From positions 1 to 64,000 of the forward strand of contig NZ_RKLX01000009.1 in the NCBI RefSeq assembly GCF_004745505.1: a stretch of 64,000 nt of DNA. The letters are read 5' to 3'. The notes below the pieces were generated by a model, which worked only from the letters and a program-made list of their open reading frames with translations, was not told where the DNA came from and did not search any database. The stretch is from Levilactobacillus suantsaiihabitans (GTDB lineage: Bacteria > Bacillota > Bacilli > Lactobacillales > Lactobacillaceae). This document shows, one piece after another, positions 35,539 through 44,819 of the stretch. The translations under genes and the position numbers were made by a program. The first letter of the stretch is position 1; the number at the start of each line of letters is the position of its first letter.

Positions 35539-35949
35539 TTACTCTGATTTCTTAGTCTTTCCCTGCCAACGGGCGTAACCCGTCTTCAGGATAGAAATAT
35601 CTTTGTACCCTTCCTTACCCAACATTAGCGCGGCACGGGTGCTGAGTGCCTTACCTTGATCGTACAGGTAGACCGGTAAGTCAGAACGGATACCGGTATG
35701 GTAAGTTCTAAACGTTGAATACGGAATGTTGCGGGCCCCTAAAATGTGACCTGCATCGAAGTCTTTCTTTTCACGCAAGTCAATGACCTGCGCCTTACGC
35801 ATGCCTGCTTGGAAGGTCTCCTCGTCAATGACAGTGGAAACCTGATTTCGCCGAACCACGGTGATGAGTTGCCAGGCGGCCCACGCGATAATCAAGACTA
35901 GCAAAATGATGGTGTAGACCGTCATTCCTGAAATTGCTGCAATTACCAA
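35539..35949 (-). CDS. Membrane-anchored rhodanese-like protein lacking the active cysteine
   Basis: This 136-residue protein has an N-terminal membrane helix (about 9-30) and a cytosolic rhodanese fold containing VIDLREKKDFDAGHILGARNIPYS. The active-site loop reads YLYDQGKALSTRAA: an Asp stands where sulfurtransferases have Cys, so sulfur transfer is unlikely. It may be a binding or scaffold domain. The start is TTG at 35949 with GGAAGG upstream. It follows glk by 29 bases in the yqgQ-glk operon, as Bacillus YqhL/YqgP-type neighbours do. Confidence 0.88.
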   Translation of the reverse strand: MVIAAISGMTVYTIILLVLIIAWAAWQLITVVRRNQVSTVIDEETFQAGMRKAQVIDLREKKDFDAGHILGARNIPYSTFRTYHTGIRSDLPVYLYDQGKALSTRAALMLGKEGYKDISILKTGYARWQGKTKKSE

Positions 35950-35978
35950 ACTAAATCGTCCTTCCTAAACCACAAGTT

Positions 35979-36950
35979 CTAGTTACTCTTTTGGAAACGC
36001 AAAGCTAATGAAGCGGCACCAATGACCCCGGCATCGTTCCCTAATTGGGCTAAGCGTAACTTAGTTGAGTCACGAACGGCTGGGAAGGCATTTTCTTGGA
36101 AATACCGCGTCGTTGGTTGTAATAAAGTGTTGCCGGCGTTGGAGACCCCACCACCAATGATGATGTTGGCCGGGTTCAAGATGTTGGCCACGTTGGCTAA
36201 GGCTAAGCCTAAGTAGAAGGTCACCCGATCGACCACTTGGTTGGCCAGGATATCGCCGTTGTCGGCCAAGTAGAAGACCATCTTGGAGGTCACACTTTCT
36301 TGATTGTCTTCCATTTCCTTCAGCCGTGACGTGCCCATGAAGTCCTTGGCCATGTCGTTGGCGACGTGGACGACCCCGGTCGCGGAAGCGTATTGTTCCA
36401 AGCAACCGCGTTTGCCACACGTACATAAGTACCCATTTGGTTGTACCGTGACGTGGCCTAATTCGCCGGCGCCACCGTTGATTCCGTGAAGCAGATGGCC
36501 ACCAGCGATCACACCGCCACCGACACCGGTCCCCAACGTGACGAAGACGACATCGCTGTCTTTTTCGCCGGCACCCTTCCAGTATTCACCGAGGGAAGCC
36601 ACGTTGGCATCGTTGTCCAAGATAAATTGTAGCCCTAAGCCAGCTTGAATCTGATCGCGTACTTGTTGGCGCTTCTTCCAGTTCAAGTTGAAGGCGCCAA
36701 TGACCGTGCCGTTTTCAATGTCGACAGAGCCGGGCGTCCCCATCCCGATCCCCAAGAAGTCATCCTTGCTGAATTCGGAATTGGTGATGTGTTGACTGAT
36801 TGAGTCAATGATATTTGGCACAATGTGGCTACCTTCGTCGGTAATATCCGTTGGAATGCTCCATTTCGTCAAGATATCCCCTGCCAGTGAGAGAAAAGCC
36901 ATTTTCGTGGTCGTCCCACCTAAATCGATTCCAATTAAATTCCGTGCCAT
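35979..36950 (-). CDS. glk: ROK-family glucokinase
   Basis: 323 residues; phosphorylates glucose that enters without the PTS. It has the ATP-binding GIDLGGTTTK, LGTGVGGGVIAGG and the ROK zinc motif CTCGKRGCLEQ. The start is the ATG at 36950 (MARNLIGID), preceded by GGAGG; the frame opens six codons earlier at a TTG without a ribosome binding site. It is four bases after yqgQ. Confidence 0.95.
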   Translation of the reverse strand: MARNLIGIDLGGTTTKMAFLSLAGDILTKWSIPTDITDEGSHIVPNIIDSISQHITNSEFSKDDFLGIGMGTPGSVDIENGTVIGAFNLNWKKRQQVRDQIQAGLGLQFILDNDANVASLGEYWKGAGEKDSDVVFVTLGTGVGGGVIAGGHLLHGINGGAGELGHVTVQPNGYLCTCGKRGCLEQYASATGVVHVANDMAKDFMGTSRLKEMEDNQESVTSKMVFYLADNGDILANQVVDRVTFYLGLALANVANILNPANIIIGGGVSNAGNTLLQPTTRYFQENAFPAVRDSTKLRLAQLGNDAGVIGAASLALRFQKSN

Positions 36951-36954
36951 AACG

Positions 36955-37185
36955 CTAAATACCTCCAATGGATTGGTGATTATTTTTTGCTCGTTGTTCC
37001 TCTAACCGGTGCTCATGTGTCAAAACAATCTTGGCCTGGACAAACGTCGAATCGTCCACCACTCGGGCTTGACGGAGGTGGTCCAATTCTAATGCCATGA
37101 CTTCGATGTCAAACAGGCGTCTGCCGATATACACATAAATACCAAACTTTTTAAGTAGCTGCTGAACATCATATAACGTTTTCAT
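36955..37185 (-). CDS. yqgQ: YqgQ family protein (DUF910)
   Basis: A 76-residue helical protein of unknown function. It starts MKTLYDVQQLLKKFG, which matches YqgQ. The ATG at 37185 has GGAGG upstream; the open frame runs nine codons further but without similarity. It sits between gluP and glk as in Bacillus. A nucleic-acid-binding role has been proposed for the family, but nothing in this sequence tests that. Confidence 0.88.
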   Translation of the reverse strand: MKTLYDVQQLLKKFGIYVYIGRRLFDIEVMALELDHLRQARVVDDSTFVQAKIVLTHEHRLEEQRAKNNHQSIGGI

Positions 37186-37227
37186 TGTGCCACAACCTCC
37201 ATGAAATTGCACGAGACTTTTCGGGGT

Positions 37228-37908
37228 TTACTGCGCCATGCCGTGTAAATACAACCAGACCAATCCACCAATTAAGACAATGGTTGCTACCACTCTTTTA
37301 ATTGGGCTAACCTTACCAATTCTGGGAACACCAACTGTATACGCTACCAGAAATCCGGTCACCAGTCCGCCTAAATGCCCGGCCAAATCGATACCGGGCG
37401 TAAACAAATCAAAGGCGATGTTCATGACGACAAAGGCCAAAAAGGTCCGTGCCAATTGACGAATCACGGGATTTTGCCAGAAGGATTCCCCTAACATCAG
37501 AAAGGCGCCAAACAGGCCAAAAATCGCGGTGCTGGCACCGGCGGATAGACTGTCCGAGAAACAAAACGAGGCAATGTTACCACCGATTCCCGCGACCAAA
37601 AACATGGCCAGAAACCGAGTGTGCCCAAAGGCCGCCTCAATTTGCATCCCCACAAAGTACAGGGTCACCATGTTCATCAAGATGTGCGTGAACCCAATGT
37701 GCAAAAACATTGGCGTAAACAGGCGCCACCATTCTCCTTGTTGAATCAGCGGATTGAGCTTGGCCCCAAAGGTGATCAACACGTTCACGCTGGTACTGCC
37801 ACCGGCTAGCGTCATGGCCAAGAAGACCAGCACCATGATCACGATCAACCCAACCGTCATAAAGGGCGTCTGGTCCAATCGCCGCAACCGGTATTTAAAA
37901 TTCGTCAC
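37228..37908 (-). CDS. gluP: Rhomboid intramembrane serine protease
   Basis: A 226-residue rhomboid with about six or seven membrane helices. The catalytic Ser126 lies in GASTAIFG and His178 in DLAGHLGG; HIGFTHILMN supplies the oxyanion region. It cleaves membrane proteins within the bilayer. It is shorter than Bacillus GluP, which has an extra cytosolic domain. It lies 15 bases after fthC in the fthC-gluP-yqgQ-glk-rhodanese operon. Confidence 0.94.
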   Translation of the reverse strand: MTNFKYRLRRLDQTPFMTVGLIVIMVLVFLAMTLAGGSTSVNVLITFGAKLNPLIQQGEWWRLFTPMFLHIGFTHILMNMVTLYFVGMQIEAAFGHTRFLAMFLVAGIGGNIASFCFSDSLSAGASTAIFGLFGAFLMLGESFWQNPVIRQLARTFLAFVVMNIAFDLFTPGIDLAGHLGGLVTGFLVAYTVGVPRIGKVSPIKRVVATIVLIGGLVWLYLHGMAQ

Positions 37909-37923
37909 CGCAAGGCTTCCTTT

Positions 37924-38478
37924 CTATTCGACGGGTGCCTTTAACACGGCATCCAATAAGACATCAAATGGTTCAACCGACCAACTGGGCTGGCGTGTCT
38001 GCTGCGCGGGCAGCGCCAACGCCACCTTAAAGCCAGTCGTCTGGGGTAAATAGCGGTCGTAATAGCCGCCGCCAAAGCCCAATCGTTCACCGGTATCCGC
38101 AAAGACCAGTCCTGGGACCACAATTAAGTCAAACGCCGCTGGTTCGATAATCGCACCATTGACCGGTTCCTGCAAGCCAAACGAACTGGTCGCAAAAGTC
38201 GTCTGCCGATCTACCACGTGAAACGCCATCTGGCGATGTGGTAAGGTGGCCGGCACGGCAACGGTCTTTCCGGCGGCGTGGGCTTGGTCGATGATGGGTT
38301 GCGTCGCTAATTCAAAGCCACCACTGATGGTCGTGGCCACACGTTTGGCATTTTGCCAGGCTGGCAAGGCAAAGAGCTGACGATAGAGATCCGCCGATGC
38401 TCGTTGCCGAATTGCTGCGGGCATCGTGTTCAACGCCTGAATGGTTTGTTGCCGAATTACTGCTTTAGTTGGCATCAT
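37924..38478 (-). CDS. fthC: 5-formyltetrahydrofolate cyclo-ligase
   Basis: This 184-residue enzyme recycles 5-formyl-THF to methenyl-THF using ATP. The C-terminal signature VPGLVFADTGERLGFGGGYYDRYL, split across residues 117-140, is typical. The start is one of two adjacent ATGs at 38478, with GAGGGG upstream. It is the first gene after the rpmG terminator. Confidence 0.94.
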   Translation of the reverse strand: MMPTKAVIRQQTIQALNTMPAAIRQRASADLYRQLFALPAWQNAKRVATTISGGFELATQPIIDQAHAAGKTVAVPATLPHRQMAFHVVDRQTTFATSSFGLQEPVNGAIIEPAAFDLIVVPGLVFADTGERLGFGGGYYDRYLPQTTGFKVALALPAQQTRQPSWSVEPFDVLLDAVLKAPVE

Positions 38479-38502
38479 TTACCCCCTCGGTCGATTTTTT
38501 CA

Positions 38503-38535
38503 ATAAAAAAAGGTGCGGACTCTCGCCCGTACCTT
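38503..38535 (-). terminator. Terminator of rpmG
   Basis: On the minus strand AAGGT-A-CGG pairs with CCG-C-ACCTT and is followed by TTTTTTT. The stem begins inside the last bases of rpmG. Confidence 0.8.
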
Positions 38536-38683
38536 ACTTAGTTTCACGATGCAAAGTTACTTTCCGTTCGCGCGGGCAGTACTTCTTAAATTCAACCCGG
38601 TCCGGGTTATTACGCCGGTTCTTGCTGGATAAGTAGTTGCGTTCGTGGCATTCCGTACATTCTAAAGTGATGTGTACACGCAT
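38534..38683 (-). CDS. rpmG: 50S ribosomal protein L33
   Basis: A 49-residue ribosomal protein ([20 protein letters not shown]...). It keeps the first Cys pair (CTEC) but the second is CPRE rather than CxxC, so zinc binding is probably lost or altered. The ATG at 38683 follows GGAGGTTACCC. The frame opens 22 codons earlier without similarity. The rpmG-fthC order is conserved. Confidence 0.95.
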   Translation of the reverse strand: MRVHITLECTECHERNYLSSKNRRNNPDRVEFKKYCPRERKVTLHRETK

Positions 38684-38868
38684 TGTGGGTAACCTCCCAA
38701 CTTGTTTAGAATTACAGGCTAGAGCCCTTAACTCGTAATATATTACCATTAATCCGCCGCAATTACCAGGGATATTGCCAAATATGTTAAGGAAAAATAC
38801 TTAACAGCTGGTTTTCGCCGGTAAAACTAGTGGTTTCTGGCAAAGTAGTTGTAGCTGGCCGCCTTGCC

Positions 38869-39035
38869 GTTCGCTAGAGATGCGTTGGAACGCTGAGGGC
38901 GTCGGCCCGAGCCAAAGAATGGTCTCGGACCTCACCTTGGAGCCGAAAAATCACGTCTCCAAGCTGCCAGTTTCCTAAGCGCCGTGGACCCTGCCGCTAA
39001 GGAAACTCCCACAGCTGAACGCATCTCTAGCGAAC
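38869..39035 (+). repeat. PE-1 structured repeat, copy C
   Basis: It is a 167-bp element. The closing arms are GTTCGCTAGAGATGCGTT and AACGCATCTCTAGCGAAC: perfect 18-bp complements whose sequence differs from copies A and B. Internal hairpins are CCGAG...CTCGG, CTTGGAG...CTCCAAG and GTTTCCTAAGCG...CGCTAAGGAAAC. The last keeps the A-A mismatch seen in copy B at the same place. It lies between pbp and rpmG. Confidence 0.9.
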
Positions 39036-39473
39036 TATCGGCTACCGTAGTGCTTGTCAAAATAACGCGTTCCGGACCGCGGCTACCAGTACCCATCGCC
39101 ATCCTTAAAGCATTCGGCTTAGGTCCCCTGGTTGTCACCACCCCGCCTGACAGCTACGTGCAATTCAGTCATGGGGGCCCTTCAATTTTCATTATCGGCT
39201 CAGCGCGTTCATCACATGCAAGCGGCCATGCATCGTCAAATGCAAGCACCAATCTCGTCGGAACCACCAGCAGCGTGAAGTGAGGCGAAAGACCGCTTTT
39301 CAGGCAGAAATCGGCCCCCTAGCAGGCGAAATGGTGGTGCTGGTGACAGAGACGCTGACTAATGTCGTTTACCCACAGCGGGCCCGCCTCATCTGGGGTG
39401 AGCCGGCGAAGTGCCATTCCACTCAAATAGCCGTCGCAACCTGCAACGGTCACAACGGCTATTTTACCAACGA
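39036..39473. other. Gene-free region after the PBP gene
   Basis: No gene is supported; an open frame at 38984-39283 runs out of the repeat and lacks a ribosome binding site. Arms AAATAGCCGT (39425-39434) and ACGGCTATTT (39455-39464) form a hairpin just beyond the PBP stop but have no T-run. The rest shows nothing I can name. Confidence 0.4.
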
Positions 39474-41585
39474 CTATCCGTTGGTATTCTGAGCGGCACC
39501 AGCTTTGGTTGCCTTGGTTGGGTTCGTCAACGTTGAAGTTGATTGTACCGACTTCCAGTAGGCAGCGTAGATCTGTTTTGCCAGCTTCATGTTATTGTCT
39601 TCGGCACTCGTGCTCAGGTTTGGCATCGCTAAGGCCACGACCACTTTCGGATCGTTAGACGGCGCGTAGGAAGCCAAACTCAAGGTGACCGTTTCGCTCC
39701 CCTTGTAGTAGGTTTGCGCGGTCCCGGTCTTGGCGGAGATACCTGGCGAGATGGAGGCTAATTCGGCCCCCGTCTTGTAGGTGTTGGTCCCGTGAACCAC
39801 GTCGTAGAGCCCTTCGGTAACCAATTTCTTTTCTGCCGCCGTCATATCGATGCGGTTCAAGACCTTGGGGGTGACCGTGGACTTCACAGCGCCCAGCGTG
39901 CCGTCTGACTTGGTTCCGCGGATGGATTCCACCACGTGAGGTGCGATCCGCGTTCCCCCGTTGGCAATCGTGGACATGTATTGGGCAACCTGTAAGACCG
40001 TGTAGGCATCGTAGTTCCCAAAGGACAAGTCCAAGGCATTCCCAATGTGGGCTTTACTGCTGGAACCTTGTAACCCGGTACTTTCGCCTGGTAAATCAAT
40101 CCCGGTGGCAACCCCCAACCCGAATTGGTTGAAGTAGCCCCGTTCCTTGGCGAAGATGCTGGTCCCCATGGTCAGGGCACCACCGGAAACGTAGTTGAAG
40201 TTCGCTTCCTTCATGGCCAGCTGCATCATGTAGGAGTTAGAAGAAACTTCCAGCGCGGTCGACGCGTTGACGGCCATGTTGGCGCCACCGTTAGCGTTGA
40301 ACCAAGAAGCCTTCTTGACCCCGCCGACCGTGATCGGCTTATCGGTCAGGGTGTTGTTCGTTGGTGTGATCACACCATCCATCAAAGCGCCAGAAACCAT
40401 GGCACCCTTGACGACAGACCCCATAACAATGTCACTATTCATGGCCCCTAAGGCGTTCGTGGTGATCTTACCCGTGGATGGGTTCCGATCGACTCCGGCC
40501 ATCCCGATGATGCCCCCAGTTTGTGGGTTCATCACGATGGCGTAGGTCCCGGTCGAGACACCCCCAGCGCTAGATTCAGCGGAGTGGACTAAGGACTGCA
40601 GCTTCTTTTGGAACGTGGAGTTGATGGTCAATTGGAGGTTATCCCCCTTAGAGCCACCATACTTCTTCACTTCCTTGGTCACCGTGGTCCCGGACACTTC
40701 GACCTGTTTTTCGGCCTTGGTACCGCGCAAGACGGATTCGTACTCTTGTTCCAAGTAAGACTGACCCACACTGTCGTTTCGTGAGTAGCCTTGCGCCAAG
40801 AGTTCGTTGACCCGGTCACTTGGTAGCCCGGTCTTTTCGGATGAGACCGTCCCGATGATCGATTTGATCGACGACCCGTTAGGATAGTTCCGCGACCAGC
40901 TCGTCCCGACTTGTACCCCAGGCATTTCGGACAAATGCTCACCGATTTCCGCAATTTCCTTGCTGGAAACGCCGGAGTCCTTGATGTAGGTGGTCGATAA
41001 CGAGTAGGCCCCACTCATCTTAGCGAAAATGGCCGCCGCGTTCTGTTGTTTCTTGGTCAGTTTGAACGAGGAGTCATTTTCCAAATAAGACAGTGCCTTG
41101 TTGTAAAGTCCCGTCGTTGACAAGCCCTTGGTCCCGGACAGCTTGCTTTCCACTGCTTTTAACCGTTTCGCATCGGTCAAGTAGTAGTCGATCGCCTGGC
41201 GGGGTGTCAACGAACTGGTTGAGACAGTTAAGTAATTGCCGAGCTTGTTAGCGATGTCATACATGCTCGATGACAGTACGCTCACGCCCTTGGTATAGGT
41301 GATGGCTTGGTGTGCCTTGTTGCCGACCAACACCTTACCGTTCGAATCGTAAACCATCCCCCGTTGCACGTTGGTGGTTTCAATCGTGGTATCAGTCGAA
41401 TTGACCTCGGCCTTAAATTGCGACCCATAAATTACCTGCAAATACGCCAACTGACCTATCAGCGCTGCAAATAACAGGGCCACAATAATGAAAAGAATAT
41501 TCAACCGAAACGGGATCTCTGACTTAATGGGACCGCCACTAGATCGCCGATTACGGTTGCTAACGCGATTATAAAAATTCTTCAC
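39474..41585 (-). CDS. Class B penicillin-binding protein (transpeptidase)
   Basis: A 703-residue membrane protein. A short basic cytoplasmic tail and one membrane helix (about 28-50) are followed by a PBP dimerisation region and the transpeptidase domain. Its three motifs are SVVK (near 389), SSN (near 446) and KTG (619-621). It cross-links peptidoglycan, likely for elongation (PBP2b/PBP2A type), though the sequence alone does not separate elongation from division roles. It stands alone with long flanking gaps. Confidence 0.93.
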   Translation of the reverse strand: MKNFYNRVSNRNRRSSGGPIKSEIPFRLNILFIIVALLFAALIGQLAYLQVIYGSQFKAEVNSTDTTIETTNVQRGMVYDSNGKVLVGNKAHQAITYTKGVSVLSSSMYDIANKLGNYLTVSTSSLTPRQAIDYYLTDAKRLKAVESKLSGTKGLSTTGLYNKALSYLENDSSFKLTKKQQNAAAIFAKMSGAYSLSTTYIKDSGVSSKEIAEIGEHLSEMPGVQVGTSWSRNYPNGSSIKSIIGTVSSEKTGLPSDRVNELLAQGYSRNDSVGQSYLEQEYESVLRGTKAEKQVEVSGTTVTKEVKKYGGSKGDNLQLTINSTFQKKLQSLVHSAESSAGGVSTGTYAIVMNPQTGGIIGMAGVDRNPSTGKITTNALGAMNSDIVMGSVVKGAMVSGALMDGVITPTNNTLTDKPITVGGVKKASWFNANGGANMAVNASTALEVSSNSYMMQLAMKEANFNYVSGGALTMGTSIFAKERGYFNQFGLGVATGIDLPGESTGLQGSSSKAHIGNALDLSFGNYDAYTVLQVAQYMSTIANGGTRIAPHVVESIRGTKSDGTLGAVKSTVTPKVLNRIDMTAAEKKLVTEGLYDVVHGTNTYKTGAELASISPGISAKTGTAQTYYKGSETVTLSLASYAPSNDPKVVVALAMPNLSTSAEDNNMKLAKQIYAAYWKSVQSTSTLTNPTKATKAGAAQNTNG

Positions 41586-41985
41586 AATCTCTGCTCCTTG
41601 TTGTACAGCTACTATTTTACCAAATTTCGTTGCCGGTCACTATCCCGCTTCCGAAATTTAAACAATCTATGCTATTCTAGAGACCGGAATTAAATGACGC
41701 TCACTTGGTATTCTAGCATACTGTGATTCGACGCCAAGCGGCCTGTTCCCCATTTTACCAAAAATAAATAAAATATGGGGTTTTTCGCTAGAATTCCCGT
41801 CAGTTCCGTCACTGAATTACCACGAATCGTCACAAAGTTAGTTGAGTTCTGAATTATCTTTAAAATTGTTTAAGCGGCCAACCAGGGCGACCACATTATA
41901 GTATGATGGTAAAAGCGAGGCTCAGGAAAACTGGCCGCCAGTAAATGAACGCCAGGACCACTGGAATTCGTCAGAGGGGCCAATC
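41586..41985. other. Divergent promoter region between pbp and yfhO
   Basis: A stem with CCCCAT and ATGGGG arms followed by TTTTT lies at about 41752-41786 on the plus strand. TATAGT and TATGAT hexamers near 41895-41907 may serve yfhO. AT-rich DNA near 41590-41700 probably holds the pbp promoter, but I cannot fix its hexamers. Confidence 0.35.
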
Positions 41986-44760
41986 ATGGCAACGGTGTCT
42001 TTTCCAACCCACAACAGTGGCCCCTGGCTGACGGCAGCGTCTGGCTTTTCTAAGCCAGCCGGCACCCGCATCAGCACTTATTTCAGCAAATTGCATTTAA
42101 ACTTTGGAAAGATTGAGGTGGCTTCCTTGCAAAAAAAGAAACAGCGTTGGGCCCTCACCCGACGACAGTTAACCTTACTCGGGGCGTTTTTGACCCCCTT
42201 CTTATTGATGACGATCTACTTCATTTACCGGCAAATGGCACCGTTTGGGACCAATAGCTTGTTGACCGTGGATCTGGGCCAGCAGTACATTGATTTCTTC
42301 GCGTATCTGCGGCGGGCCATTTTACACGACCCCAGCAGCATCGTGTATTCCTTCGCTAACGGCCTCGGTGGTGAAATGCTGGGGACTTGGGCCTACTACC
42401 TGTTGAGTCCGCTCAACTGGCTATTGTTGCTGTGCCCCGGGGCCAGTCTGACCACCGGCGTCTTCTTGTTGACCGTTCTCAAGTACGGTCTGGCCGGGTT
42501 GACCTTCGCTTGGTTGCTTGACAAGACCACCCAACAGACCGGATTTCAGGCCGTCACCTTTGCGACCGCCTACGCCTTGATGGGCTGGTCGATCGCCAAT
42601 CAGCTCAACATCATGTGGCTGGACGCGGCCTACCTGTTGCCGTTGATTTTCTACGGGCTGTACCTGCTGATGCACACGGGCAAATGGCGGACCTACGTGG
42701 TCTGGTTGACCCTCATGCTCATCGTGAACTACTACATGGCCTACATGATCTGCCTGTTTATGATTTTAGCCTTCATGTGGCTCGCCGTTGATCAATTCAC
42801 GAATTGGCACCACTTCTGGGGTCAGACCGCTAAGTTTGCGGCGACTTCCGCCGTCAGTGGGCTGCTTGCGGCCGGCATCCTCTTGCCGACGTGGTGGTCC
42901 CTGGCACAAAGCAAGGCCCAATACACCGTCACGACCTTTAAATGGAAATTTGAATTCTTCCCGCCGAAGATGATTGCCAAGTTCTTCATGGGCGCATTCA
43001 ATTTTGACCAAATGCCGAGCGGCACGGCCAACCTATTTATCGGCGCCATCGCCTTATTGGGAAGCCTCTTCTTCTTTGGCGACCACCGGATTCGCTTACG
43101 TAGCCGGATTGCCGCGGGTATTGTCACGGGATTTCTCGCCCTATCCTTATGCGTCCAACCCTTGGACCTGCTGTGGCACGCGGGCCAATTTCCCGTTTGG
43201 TACCCCTACCGCTTCTCCTTTGTCGTCAGTTTCTGGCTGATCTGGTTAGCCGCGCAAACGCTGACCGCCGACTTCGAGCCCGGCTGGCTGGCCATTGCCG
43301 TGGTCACGGTGATCATCGCCATCGGGGCGGCCTACGTGGCCCTCAACCTCAAGTCCTTCAAATTCCTGCAGCTCAATCTCGTCTTGTTGGGCATCTTCTT
43401 TGTCGTCTTAGCCCTGGGCTTGACGACCTTGCCCGTCAAACACCACTGGATCTACCCGTTGGCCTTCTTCGTCATTGGGGTCACCGAAATCTCGGCCAAC
43501 GCCTTCGTCTCGTTAAACAACATCAGTTACGTCTCTCAGGGCGAGTACGGCAACTACACCAACGAGCTCCAGCGGCTGGTCAATCGCGTGCAGAAGCGCG
43601 ACGACAGTGCCTACCGCATCGGCAAGACCTTCTTACGGACCAAGGGCGATGCCTTTCAAACGGGCTATGCCGGCGGCGGCGTCTTTTCCTCCGTTCTCCC
43701 CAAATCCACGCCCGCCTTTTACGGCCACATCGGTAGCCCGGACGGCGACGGTTTCGTGGAATACAGCAACGGCACGCTGGTCACCGATTCCTTGTTGAAC
43801 ATGAAGTATTACTTCCAGCAAAAGCAGTTATCTGGCGCGTTGAGTGGTACCAGCATGCTGCCCGCCTCCACGAACAAGGCGGATCTAGCCAGCTACCGTG
43901 CGATTGGCCAAGACCACTGGGCGACCACCTACCAAAATCCCTACGCCCTGCCGATGGGTTACGCAGCGAGCGACCAGATCTTGACGCTAAAAAATAAGAC
44001 CGCGGATCCCGCCCAGTACCAAGCCAATTGGCTGGCGGCACTCACGGGCAAGACCACGGATCAAAAGCTCTACACGGCCAAGAATTTCGATCAAGTCACG
44101 TTCCAAAACATCGCCCAACAAACCAAGATCACGGGGGCGGTCCTTCAGCGTAAAAACCTGCTGAAGCCGGCCAAGATCACATTGACCTTCACGCCCACGA
44201 CCAACGACGCTTACTACCTGACCTTTGGTTCCACGGTCAATCCGGACAACGCCACCTTCATTTTGAACGGCAAGACGCTAGATCAGTACAAGACCTACCG
44301 AAATACCATCATGGTCAGTGCGGCCGACCACGCCAAGGGCAAGCAACAGAAGCTGACAATTCAACTGAAAAAGGGGTCGCTGTGGCTGGAAAACTTCACG
44401 CTCTATCAGTTGAACACGGCGAAGTTCCAACGCGCCGTCGCTCAGCTCAAGCAACAGCCTTGGCAGTTGACCAAGCACTCGAGTCGCTACTTCAGCGGCA
44501 CCATCACCAGTCGCCACGCCAATCAGGTGCTCAACACCTCCATTCCGTACTCGGCTGGCTGGCACGCCACCGTCAACGGCAAGGCCGTCAAGACCTACAA
44601 GACGATTGGCATGTTTACCGCCATCAAGCTCCCGCAAGGCAAGAGTACCGTGACCCTGGCCTACTGGCCACCGTTGCTGAACATGGGCCTATTGATCAGC
44701 GGTCTGACGCTCATCGGCCTGACCGGCGGCTGGTGGTTCGTTCACCGGCGCCGTCCCTAA
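41986..44760 (+). CDS. yfhO: YfhO-family membrane protein (lipoteichoic acid glycosylation)
   Basis: A 924-residue GT-C-like membrane protein with about 12-14 helices in the first two thirds and a large extracellular C-terminal domain, then a final helix. YfhO proteins add sugars to lipoteichoic acid or other envelope polymers using lipid-linked donors. The motif LTVDLGQQYIDFFAYLR near the N-terminus is typical. ATG 41986 has an AGAGGGG ribosome binding site. A TTG at 42127 with GAGGTG upstream would remove a 47-residue, poorly YfhO-like N-terminus and is a real alternative. Confidence 0.92.
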   Translation: MATVSFPTHNSGPWLTAASGFSKPAGTRISTYFSKLHLNFGKIEVASLQKKKQRWALTRRQLTLLGAFLTPFLLMTIYFIYRQMAPFGTNSLLTVDLGQQYIDFFAYLRRAILHDPSSIVYSFANGLGGEMLGTWAYYLLSPLNWLLLLCPGASLTTGVFLLTVLKYGLAGLTFAWLLDKTTQQTGFQAVTFATAYALMGWSIANQLNIMWLDAAYLLPLIFYGLYLLMHTGKWRTYVVWLTLMLIVNYYMAYMICLFMILAFMWLAVDQFTNWHHFWGQTAKFAATSAVSGLLAAGILLPTWWSLAQSKAQYTVTTFKWKFEFFPPKMIAKFFMGAFNFDQMPSGTANLFIGAIALLGSLFFFGDHRIRLRSRIAAGIVTGFLALSLCVQPLDLLWHAGQFPVWYPYRFSFVVSFWLIWLAAQTLTADFEPGWLAIAVVTVIIAIGAAYVALNLKSFKFLQLNLVLLGIFFVVLALGLTTLPVKHHWIYPLAFFVIGVTEISANAFVSLNNISYVSQGEYGNYTNELQRLVNRVQKRDDSAYRIGKTFLRTKGDAFQTGYAGGGVFSSVLPKSTPAFYGHIGSPDGDGFVEYSNGTLVTDSLLNMKYYFQQKQLSGALSGTSMLPASTNKADLASYRAIGQDHWATTYQNPYALPMGYAASDQILTLKNKTADPAQYQANWLAALTGKTTDQKLYTAKNFDQVTFQNIAQQTKITGAVLQRKNLLKPAKITLTFTPTTNDAYYLTFGSTVNPDNATFILNGKTLDQYKTYRNTIMVSAADHAKGKQQKLTIQLKKGSLWLENFTLYQLNTAKFQRAVAQLKQQPWQLTKHSSRYFSGTITSRHANQVLNTSIPYSAGWHATVNGKAVKTYKTIGMFTAIKLPQGKSTVTLAYWPPLLNMGLLISGLTLIGLTGGWWFVHRRRP

Positions 44761-44774
44761 TCTCACGCATTAGC

Positions 44775-44816
44775 AACCCCCATCGCAGGCATCATCGGCC
44801 TGCGGTGGGGGTTTTG
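44775..44816 (+). terminator. Terminator of yfhO
   Basis: Arms AACCCCCATCGCAGGC and GCCTGCGGTGGGGGTT form a long GC-rich stem followed by TTTTG on the plus strand, 15 bases after the stop. Confidence 0.9.
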
Positions 44817-44819
44817 TGT

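Noticed and set aside
37754-38053. Long antisense open frames inside gluP and fthC
   Set aside because: Third-position bias of the real minus-strand genes opens these frames; no start signals.
38984-39492. Plus-strand open frames after PE-1 copy C
   Set aside because: No ribosome binding site or recognisable protein features; one begins inside the repeat.
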